Origin: Pseudomonadota bacterium
GTDB taxonomy: Bacteria; Pseudomonadota; Alphaproteobacteria; UBA8366; JADFVY01
Length of the DNA: 5,417 bases
Assembly (NCBI GenBank): GCA_030671915.1
Contig: DAOVHN010000206.1
Span: forward strand, 1 to 5,417
Direction: 5' to 3'
Shown: piece by piece, positions 1 through 5,417 of the stretch
Layout of the letters: the number at the start of each line of letters is the position of its first letter
Numbering within the stretch: the first letter of the stretch is position 1
Position numbers and translations under genes: made by a program
The notes under the pieces: generated by a model
What the model was told of the DNA's origin: nothing
What the model saw: only the letters and a program-made list of their open reading frames with translations
Database searches by the model: none

Positions 1-201
1 ATTGATCTCCAGCCCACAGGTCGGATGGCACAGTTTGGGGAAGTAGCGGTTCAGTTGGGCTACACGCCCGCCCAGCGCGGGGCCGCGCTCCAGCAGGATT
101 ACGTCATAGCCGGTTTCCGCCGCCTCGACCGCCGCGGTGATGCCGGCGATACCGCCCCCGACCACCAGGATTGTCTGGCTCTTTGGCCCTTGATTCGCCA
201 T
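1..201 (-). CDS. qmoA: QmoA-like FAD-binding oxidoreductase subunit, N-terminal 67 residues (partial)
   Basis: Only the N-terminus is present; the reading frame is still open at the left edge. The start is the ATG at 201-199, preceded by a weak purine-rich stretch (GGACAGG). Residues 11-20 form a classic FAD dinucleotide-binding fold ([11 protein letters not shown]15, G17, G20), with E38 as the acidic residue at the end of the second strand and LGGR at 43-46. The segment [16 protein letters not shown] (52-67) is the diagnostic part. The YFPKLCxPxCGLEIN pattern belongs to QmoA, a relative of heterodisulfide reductase HdrA, and differs from the HdrA version. QmoA is a cytoplasmic flavoprotein of the QmoABC complex, which exchanges electrons between APS reductase (AprAB) and the quinone pool. 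The divergent sat gene supports this assignment. An HdrA-like paralogue with another role cannot be excluded from 67 residues. Confidence 0.85.
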   Translation of the reverse strand, partial: MANQGPKSQTILVVGGGIAGITAAVEAAETGYDVILLERGPALGGRVAQLNRYFPKLCHPTCGLEIN

Positions 202-281
202 GTTGGATTGCCTGTCCGGTTACTCAGAAGGTCACTTTGTTACACAAACCGCGCCGTGTTTGGAAGCGTGGCGGAGAATAC

Positions 282-313
282 ATTCGCATATTAGAACATT
301 CTTGTGTGAGAAT
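282..313. promoter_or_regulatory. Two tandem ATTC-N8-GAAY operator-like elements in the qmoA/sat spacer
   Basis: Positions 282-297 read ATTCGCATATTAGAAC and 298-313 read ATTCTTGTGTGAGAAT. They abut exactly, so they repeat at 16 bp. The second lies inside an 18-bp inverted repeat (297-314; arms CATTCT and AGAATG around TGTGTG). From memory of the literature, ATTC-N8-GAAT is the consensus of SqrR, a persulfide-responsive ArsR-family repressor, and related regulators (SoxR, BigR) use similar sites. A third copy with one mismatch (ATTC-N8-GGAT, 193-208) overlaps the qmoA start and may be chance. Weak promoter-like sequences lie on both sides: TAATAT on the minus strand at 293-288, and an AT-rich stretch (TATTTTTATAG) at 323-333 for sat. 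A repressor bound here could affect both genes. No regulator gene is in the window. Confidence 0.5.
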
Positions 314-393
314 GAAAACTCGTATTTTTATAGGGATATGCGGCGTGGCGTCGCAATGTCGCCATCCCGCAAACTGCACGGCAAGGAAGCAAA

Positions 394-398
394 GGGAG
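394..398 (+). promoter_or_regulatory. Ribosome binding site deciding the sat start
   Basis: GGGAG, within AAAGGGAGAA, lies 8 nt before the ATG at 407. The open frame continues upstream to about position 200, but that stretch crosses the divergent regulatory spacer and has no homology-like character. The start at 407 is therefore preferred. Confidence 0.8.
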
Positions 399-406
399 AA
401 GACGCT

Positions 407-1579
407 ATGTCCAAACTGGTACCGCCCCATGGTGGCGGAACGCTGAAACCGCTGCTGGCCCCCGAGGCCGAGAGAGCCGAGGAACTGAAAAGGGCTGCAA
501 ACCTGAAGCAGGTTCCGATGTCGAGCCGCGAGACGTCCGATCTGGTGATGATGGCGATGGGCGCCTATACGCCGCTGGACGGTTTCATGGGCGAGGCCGA
601 CTGGCGCGGCGTCTGCACCGACATGAAGATGGCCGACGGGCTGTTCTGGCCGATCCCGATCACGCTGTCGGCGGAACAGGACCTGGCCGATTCCATCGGC
701 ATCGAGGAAGAGGTGGCGCTGGTCGACGCCGACTCCGGCGAGATCATGGGCATCCTGGAGGTCACCGAAAAATACGTCATCGACCGCGACCTCGAATGCG
801 AGCATGTCTACCGCACGACCGACGAGAAACACCCCGGCGTGCAGAAAGTGCTGGAACAGGGCCCGGTCAATCTGGCGGGCCGGGTAACGGCGCTGTCGGA
901 AGGCGCCTATCCGGAACAATACGAGGGCCTCTATATGCGCCCCGCCGAGACCCGCGCGATGTTCGCCGAGAAGGGCTGGTCGCGCGTCGCCGCCTTCCAG
1001 ACCCGCAACCCGATGCATCGCAGCCACGAATATCTCGCCAAAATCGGCGTCGAGATTTGCGACGGCGTTCTGATCCACCAGGTGCTGGGCAAGCTGAAAC
1101 CCGGCGACATCCCGGCCGAGGTGCGGGTCGACGCCATCGACGCGCTGGTCGAGCATTATTTCGTGCCGGGCACGGCGATCCAGTCGGGCTATCCCATCGA
1201 GATGCGCTATGCCGGCCCGCGCGAGGCGCTGCTGCATGCGCTGTTCCGTCAGAATTTCGGCTGTTCGGACCTCGTCATCGGGCGCGACCATGCCGGCGTC
1301 GGCGACTATTACGGCCCGTTCGATGCGCAGCATATCTTCGATACGCTGTGGGACGGCGCGCTGGTCACCAGGCCGCTGAAGATCGACATCACCTTTTACT
1401 GCGACAAATGCGACGGCATGGCGACCTCGAAGACCTGCCCGCACGGCGAGGAGCACCGCATGAACATCTCGGGCACGCAACTCCGCGAAATGTTCGCAAA
1501 ACACGAAGAGGTATCGACCAAGTTCAGCCGCCCGGAAGTGCTGGAAGTCCTGCAGGCCTACTACGATACGCTGAAATAG
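407..1579 (+). CDS. sat: Sulfate adenylyltransferase (ATP sulfurylase), dissimilatory type
   Basis: This is a complete 390-residue cytoplasmic enzyme, a normal length for the single-domain Sat family. It catalyses ATP + sulfate <-> APS + pyrophosphate; in sulfur oxidisers it runs towards ATP. The N-terminal PUA-like region is followed by the catalytic domain. The nucleotide-binding motif [11 protein letters not shown] is at 198-208 and GRDHAG at 292-297. A zinc site is suggested by C332, C335 and C344 with a nearby His (H346 or H350) in [25 protein letters not shown] follows at about 353-362. The assimilatory heterodimer CysDN is unrelated in sequence, and there is no fused APS kinase. The start is chosen by the GGGAG site 8 nt upstream. 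The divergent qmoA neighbour supports a role in sulfite oxidation through APS rather than assimilation. The direction of the reaction in vivo is inferred from context. Confidence 0.97.
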   Translation: MSKLVPPHGGGTLKPLLAPEAERAEELKRAANLKQVPMSSRETSDLVMMAMGAYTPLDGFMGEADWRGVCTDMKMADGLFWPIPITLSAEQDLADSIGIEEEVALVDADSGEIMGILEVTEKYVIDRDLECEHVYRTTDEKHPGVQKVLEQGPVNLAGRVTALSEGAYPEQYEGLYMRPAETRAMFAEKGWSRVAAFQTRNPMHRSHEYLAKIGVEICDGVLIHQVLGKLKPGDIPAEVRVDAIDALVEHYFVPGTAIQSGYPIEMRYAGPREALLHALFRQNFGCSDLVIGRDHAGVGDYYGPFDAQHIFDTLWDGALVTRPLKIDITFYCDKCDGMATSKTCPHGEEHRMNISGTQLREMFAKHEEVSTKFSRPEVLEVLQAYYDTLK

Positions 1580-1603
1580 GAGCTGTGAAGCCCGCTTTAT
1601 GAG

Positions 1604-1626
1604 CCTTCCCCCGTCATGGGGGAGGG
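1604..1626 (+). terminator. GC-rich hairpin after sat (terminator or attenuator)
   Basis: CCTTCCCCC (1604-1612) pairs with GGGGGAGGG (1618-1626) over nine base pairs, one of them G-U, around a 5-nt loop GTCAT. It begins 24 nt after the sat stop. No U-run follows, so it is not a textbook intrinsic terminator. The right arm contains GGAGGG, a strong Shine-Dalgarno-like sequence, just before a possible ATG at 1628, and the loop contains another in-frame ATG (1616). The hairpin could therefore also block translation from these upstream starts of the next gene. Confidence 0.5.
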
Positions 1627-1669
1627 AATGATATCTTGTCGCCTGTCGATCCCGGACCATCTTTTGTTC

Positions 1670-2161
1670 ATGACAGACGAACCGCACCGCTATTACGTCC
1701 GCTCGCCGGACGGGCGCATGATTACCGGCTACGACCGGCCCGACGCCGCGAAAGCGGTGGCGCTGGAGTATGGCGAGGGGGCTGTGGTGGTGGATACGCT
1801 GGCCCGGGCCTACTATCCGGCGGCCGAGGAGGTAATCGACGGCGAGTTGCTGCATGCGGGCGTGGCGGGCTGGAACGCCGGCAAATCCAACCCGTCGCGC
1901 GACCTGATCGAGGCGATCCGCAAGGGCCACGCGGCGGTCGTCCATGCCTTCCTGAAGAAGGGCTCCGACCCCGACAGCCGCGACGCCAATGGCGGCGCCG
2001 CATTGCATTGGGCGGCCTCGCGCGGCGATGCCGAGATCGCCAGGCTGCTGCTCGACGCCGGCGCGGATCCGGCGGCAACCGATGGAGAAGGCAACACGCC
2101 GCTGCAAATCGCGGAGAAGAAGGGCAAGGCTAAACTGGTGGATATCTTCAGCGAATCCTAA
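1670..2161 (+). CDS. Small ankyrin-repeat protein
   Basis: The 163-residue product has no signal peptide or membrane segment, so it is probably cytosolic. Residues 1-70 are not a family I recognise; they begin with a short motif (YYVRSPDGRMITGYDRP, 8-24) that looks like a small beta-rich unit. Residues 78-160 form about two and a half ankyrin repeats. The first is degenerate (DLIEAIRKGHAAVVHAFLKKG, 78-98). The second is canonical: ALHWAASRGDAEIARLLLDAGADP (111-134). The third is partial: GNTPLQIAEKKGKAKLVDIF (141-160). Ankyrin repeats bind protein partners; the partner is unknown. In-frame ATGs at 1616 and 1628 would add 18 or 14 residues, but they lie in or next to the hairpin. ATG 1670 starts a natural-looking protein, though its ribosome site is weak. 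The gene is 90 bp after sat on the same strand, so read-through co-expression is possible. Its stop overlaps the convergent cytochrome gene by 4 bp. Confidence 0.8.
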   Translation: MTDEPHRYYVRSPDGRMITGYDRPDAAKAVALEYGEGAVVVDTLARAYYPAAEEVIDGELLHAGVAGWNAGKSNPSRDLIEAIRKGHAAVVHAFLKKGSDPDSRDANGGAALHWAASRGDAEIARLLLDAGADPAATDGEGNTPLQIAEKKGKAKLVDIFSES

Positions 2162-2658
2162 CCGCCGCCAGGAAGGTTCCGCCGCAACACCTGCTCGAAA
2201 AACGCGGCGTCTTCCTGCGTGGGCAGGCGGCCGTGGCGGGTCAGGAAATCAGCGATCGGGCGGCCTGAATAGCGGCCAAACAATTCACCGTCGCGCAGGA
2301 TTAAGCTTTTGCGGGCCAGCTCCTCGGCGCTAACGTGGCAGATCGCGCATTGCTGCTTGAAACGGCCGCCGCGCACGGCAATGCGCAACAATTCCATATA
2401 AATCGTCGCGACGTCGGCTTCGCTTCGTTGGCCGAAATGGCGGCCGAGAAACGCCCTTATATCCTGGCCCGAACGCCGGCCCAGCAACACTCCGTCCTTC
2501 AGCGCGGCGCGTTCTTTCAGCAATTCATCGGCGCTGCCATGGCAGTTGCCGCATTGTTCGAAATAAAGGCCGGGCCATTCCGCGCCCTGCGCCATTGCCG
2601 TCCATGGCGCGAGAGCCACCAGAATTGAAAGGGTGGCAAACAGCGGCGATTTCCTCAC
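2158..2658 (-). CDS. Exported di-haem cytochrome c with two duplicated haem modules
   Basis: The 166-residue product starts with a Sec signal peptide (residues 1 to about 23: basic MRKS, hydrophobic core, likely cleavage after AMA). Two CxxCH haem c sites follow: CGNCH (36-40) and CAICH (104-108). The two halves are an internal duplication offset by 68 residues, sharing the pattern CxxCHxSAxEL...LxDGxLxGRxSGxxIxxFLxRH. In class I cytochromes c, the sixth haem ligand is usually a Met in the position where this protein has H74 and H142, so His/His ligation is inferred for both haems. It should be a periplasmic electron carrier or redox sensor. Its GTG start lies in a GTGA overlap with the kinase stop, with GAGGG 7 nt upstream, so it is the translationally coupled last gene of the regulator-kinase-cytochrome operon. 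The exact family and partner are unknown. Confidence 0.9.
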   Translation of the reverse strand: MRKSPLFATLSILVALAPWTAMAQGAEWPGLYFEQCGNCHGSADELLKERAALKDGVLLGRRSGQDIRAFLGRHFGQRSEADVATIYMELLRIAVRGGRFKQQCAICHVSAEELARKSLILRDGELFGRYSGRPIADFLTRHGRLPTQEDAAFFEQVLRRNLPGGG

Positions 2659-4102
2659 GACGCATCCCTCGGCAGGCGCACCGTGGCGCGCAGGCCGCCT
2701 TCGGGGCGGTTTTCCAGCGTAATGTCGCCGCCGTGCGCCCGTACGATGGAACGCGCGATGGCCATGCCGATGCCGATGCCGCCAGTCTCGCGGCTGCGCG
2801 ATTCTTCCAGCCGCACGAAGGGGCCGAAGACGCGCTCCTTATCTTCCTCCGGAATGCCCGGCCCGTCGTCGTCGATGACGATCGCGAACTCGCCCGCCGA
2901 TTCTTCCAGGGCTACACGCCCGCGAAGGCCATCGGCGGCGGCATGTTCGATCATGTTGCGCAAGGCCCGCCTCAGGCCGACCGGCCGGCAGGACAAGGGC
3001 GCCCTCCCCGCCTCCGCGAAACTCACCTCCATGCCAAGCTCGGCCAGATCGTCGCAGAGGCTGTCCACCAGCGCCGACAGGTCCACGGGCCGCGTCTCCT
3101 CGCGCGTCGCCTCCTCGCGGGCGAAGGCCAGCGTGGCCTCGGTCATGCGCTGGATTTCCTCCAGGATAGCCAGCAGCTTGGTCCGCGTCTCCCCCTCCTC
3201 GACCAGTTCCGCATGCAGCCTGAGCGAGGTCAGCGGCGTGCGCAGATCGTGGCTGATCGCGGCCAGCATCACGGTGCGGTCGCGCACGAAACGGGTGAGG
3301 CGTTCCCGCATGGCGTTGAAGGCGGCGGTGGTTCGTTGCAACTCCGCCGGGCCGGTCTCGGCCAGCGGTTCCACATCCTCGCCGCGGCCCAGCTTCTCCG
3401 CCGCGTTCGACAGGGCCTTCAGCGGGCGGGTGATGCGGCGAACCGTCAGGGCAACGACCAGCAGGATCGCGAAAGCCGCCAGCGCCATGGAGACGATGGA
3501 CGGCCAGGCCCAGCTGGTCCGCGGGGCGGGGAAACCCGTCGCCACATTCAGCCATTGCCCGTCTGGCAACGGGACCGACAGCGTCAGCCCCATGCCGCCA
3601 CCCGGCCGCCTGCGATCGCGCGGGCCGGAGCCACGGTCATCGTTATCCTCGTCGTATTCCGCGTCCCCATCGTGATGCGAAGCCATTCCCCGATGGCCGC
3701 GCCCGTGAAATTCCATGATTTCGCTTGGCCAGCCTTCGTCGGTCATATGCACGCGCAGCGGCGCGCGGGGGCCCTCGGGCAGCAGTTCTTCCAGCCTCAC
3801 GGCCAGCCACTGCTCCATGCCCTCGGCGTTTGCGTCGGCCAGCGCTGTCCCGTCCGTAATCCAGTAACGCAGGCGGGGCGAGGCGACGGCGCGCAGGATG
3901 TCGTCCCGCATTTCCGGCGATGTCGCCTCCAGCACCCGCACCATCGCGGCCGTGCGCTCCAGCAGCTGGATATGATGGACGCTGCGCATCGCCTGGCGGC
4001 GTTCGTCGGAGAAGATCAGGAAACCCACCAGATGCGACAGCATCAGCGCCGCCAGCAGCAGCAGGAGCAACTGCCCGCCCAGGCTTCTCGGTAGCAACCG
4101 GC

Positions 4103-4106
<4 letters not shown>
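2655..4106 (-). CDS. Membrane sensor histidine kinase, EnvZ-like, HAMP-HisKA-HATPase
   Basis: This is a complete 483-residue inner-membrane kinase. TM1 is about residues 12-32 and TM2 about 200-222, enclosing a periplasmic sensor region of about 167 residues. That region includes an acidic, His-containing stretch (134-157). A HAMP domain follows (223-274). The HisKA H-box is AAISHDLRTPLTSLRLH (282-298), with H286 the expected phosphorylation site. The ATPase domain has G1 (DDGPGIP, 413-419), an F-box (VFGPF, 426-430) and G2 (GGIGIGMAI, 442-450). The N-box reads RNMIEHAAADG (383-393), with His388 where the family normally has the Mg-binding Asn, so activity may be altered. The GTG start overlaps the regulator stop as GTGA, with GGAG 8 nt upstream. 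It should phosphorylate the adjacent OmpR-type regulator. The signal is unknown; the acidic segment and the EF-hand neighbour hint at a cation. Confidence 0.95.
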
Positions 4107-4825
<719 letters not shown>

Positions 4826-4831
4826 GATCTG

Positions 4832-4860
4832 AATTTAGGCCTTTTTTCAGGTTTCGCTAA
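4832..4860 (-). promoter_or_regulatory. Candidate promoter of the regulator-kinase-cytochrome operon
   Basis: On the minus strand TTAGCG (4860-4855) and TAAATT (4837-4832) are separated by exactly 17 bp. The match to sigma-70 consensus is modest (3/6 and 4/6). Only 6 nt separate the -10-like element from the ATG, which would put transcription start at or near the first codon. This agrees with the missing Shine-Dalgarno sequence, but both could be coincidence. Confidence 0.3.
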
Positions 4861-4888
4861 GGGCGCAATACGGTATGCGCGGGGAAAA

Positions 4889-4971
4889 CTTGTAACGAAA
4901 TGTGCCAGGCCAGGCGAATGATACCGCTTGCGACAAAAGAGGGGGTACCGTGGCGTATTTTTGCGACAAGT
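4889..4971. promoter_or_regulatory. Three related TTG-type repeats in the regulator/EF-hand spacer
   Basis: CTTGTAACGAAA (4889-4900), CTTGCGACAAAA (4927-4938) and TTTGCGACAAGT (4960-4971) are similar direct elements. The last two share a perfect TTGCGACAA at 4928-4936 and 4961-4969, 33 bp apart, or about three helical turns. The rightmost copy ends 8 bp before TATATT (4978-4983), a plausible -10 for the EF-hand gene that lacks a good -35 element. That geometry is typical of promoters needing an activator. Binding by the neighbouring OmpR-type regulator is an inference from position. Confidence 0.35.
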
Positions 4972-5009
4972 CGATCCTATATTCCGGATATCCAAGGCAA
5001 CGCAAACAT

Positions 5010-5013
5010 GGAG
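5010..5013 (+). promoter_or_regulatory. Ribosome binding site deciding the EF-hand gene start
   Basis: GGAG lies 9 nt before the ATG at 5023. A second in-frame ATG at 5008 would add five residues (MEYPI) ahead of the basic signal-peptide start MKRS and has only a weaker AAGG upstream. The start at 5023 is preferred. Confidence 0.6.
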
Positions 5014-5022
5014 TATCCGATC

Positions 5023-5417
5023 ATGAAACGCAGCACGACGAGAATTCTCACCGCCACAGCCATTGCCGGCATCGGCCTTGTCGGCCTGGCCGCCGTAAGC
5101 CTCGCCGACGGCGACGGCCCTTCACGCTGGCGCATGCATGACGGCGGCCAATACGGCACGGGCGGCTCCGGCATGGGCGGTCACGGCATGGGCGGACATG
5201 GCGGCGGACATGGCGGCGGGTATGGCGGCGGTCCCGGCATGCACGGCATGCTGCTCGGCTTCGACGCCAACGAGGACGGCAAGCTTTCCCAGGAAGAGAT
5301 CGACCAGGGCCGCGCCAATCAGTTGAAGAAATTCGACAAGGATGGCGACGGCACACTAAGCCTCGGCGAATACCAGTCGCTGTGGCTCGACGTCATGCGC
5401 GAGCGCATGGTCGACCG
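5023..5417 (+). CDS. Exported EF-hand protein with Gly/His/Met-rich segment (partial)
   Basis: The frame is open to the right edge; 131 full codons are present. The start MKRSTTR leads a hydrophobic signal peptide (about 8-28; possible cleavage after SLA), so the mature protein should be periplasmic or secreted. Residues 41-76 are a low-complexity Gly/His/Met-rich linker built from GGHGMGG-like units. Two canonical 12-residue EF-hand calcium loops follow: DANEDGKLSQEE (81-92) and DKDGDGTLSLGE (105-116), each with acidic or Asn/Asp ligands at positions 1, 3, 5 and a Glu at 12. The visible end (RERMVDR) could lead into another EF-hand. The role is probably calcium binding or buffering, and the His/Met linker might bind a transition metal. 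It diverges from the response-regulator operon and may be its target. No enzyme domain is visible, and the missing C-terminus could change the picture. Confidence 0.88.
   Translation, partial: MKRSTTRILTATAIAGIGLVGLAAVSLADGDGPSRWRMHDGGQYGTGGSGMGGHGMGGHGGGHGGGYGGGPGMHGMLLGFDANEDGKLSQEEIDQGRANQLKKFDKDGDGTLSLGEYQSLWLDVMRERMVD
5170..5232 (+). repeat. In-frame short tandem repeats encoding the Gly/His/Met linker
   Basis: Two 15-bp units (5170-5184 and 5185-5199, pattern GGCATGGGCGGNCAY) are followed by two 12-bp units (5200-5211 and 5212-5223, GGCGGCGGNYAT-like) and a partial unit to 5232. Units are multiples of three, so changes in copy number would lengthen or shorten the linker without breaking the frame. 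Confidence 0.7.

Noticed and set aside
200..406. Upstream extension of sat adding 69 residues
   Set aside because: It crosses the divergent spacer and the operator-like repeats, and a good ribosome site sits directly before the ATG at 407.
224..2107. Very long minus-strand open frame (627 codons) antisense to sat and the ankyrin gene
   Set aside because: It runs opposite two well-supported genes, is rich in Arg/His/Gln as GC-rich shadow frames are, and has no recognisable domain.
1636..2133. Arg/Gly-rich plus-strand frame overlapping the ankyrin gene
   Set aside because: It is out of frame with clear ankyrin repeats and has the composition of a frame shadow.
2595..4094. Plus-strand open frame of 499 codons opposite the kinase
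   Set aside because: It lies antisense to a kinase with all major motifs except the N-box Asn; its product is low-complexity Arg/Gln/His without domains.
4986..4993. 8-bp palindrome GGATATCC before the EF-hand gene
   Set aside because: It does not extend beyond 8 bp and has no partner copy; this size is expected by chance.

Overview
The window is GC-rich, densely coded bacterial chromosome. Codon use and protein style fit an alphaproteobacterium that oxidises sulfur, perhaps of Rhodospirillales type. The lineage is inference. The metabolic part rests on a dissimilatory-type ATP sulfurylase (sat) and the first 67 residues of a QmoA-like flavoprotein. There are seven protein genes, two of them cut by the window edges. 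I see no rRNA, tRNA, CRISPR array, insertion sequence or phage gene.

Left part (1-1579), sulfur oxidation: qmoA (minus strand, runs off the left edge) and sat (plus strand) diverge from a 205-bp spacer. In sulfur oxidisers, APS reductase makes APS from sulfite, Qmo passes the electrons to quinone, and Sat turns APS plus pyrophosphate into ATP and sulfate. The spacer holds two abutting 16-bp elements, ATTC-N8-GAAC and ATTC-N8-GAAT. They resemble the operator of sulfide/persulfide-responsive ArsR-family repressors (SqrR/BigR/SoxR type), so a shared sulfur-responsive switch for both genes is plausible.

Middle (1580-2161): a GC-rich hairpin follows sat, probably a terminator or attenuator. Then comes a small cytosolic protein with a distinct N-terminal region and C-terminal ankyrin repeats. 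Its stop codon overlaps the stop of the convergent cytochrome gene by 4 bp.

Right part (2158-5417), signalling and envelope: a tightly coupled minus-strand operon encodes an OmpR-type response regulator, an EnvZ-like membrane histidine kinase and an exported di-haem cytochrome c. Both junctions are 4-base GTGA overlaps. Facing away from it is an exported protein with a Gly/His/Met-rich segment and at least two canonical EF-hand loops, open at the right edge. The 197-bp spacer between regulator and EF-hand gene has three related TTG-type repeats that could be regulator sites.

The most interesting candidate system is this cassette: a two-component system with an acidic, His-rich sensor segment and an unusual N-box, plus a tandem-duplicated, probably His/His-ligated di-haem cytochrome, plus a divergent calcium- or metal-binding periplasmic protein. 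A link between metal or redox state in the periplasm and transcription is suggested by the layout, but not shown.
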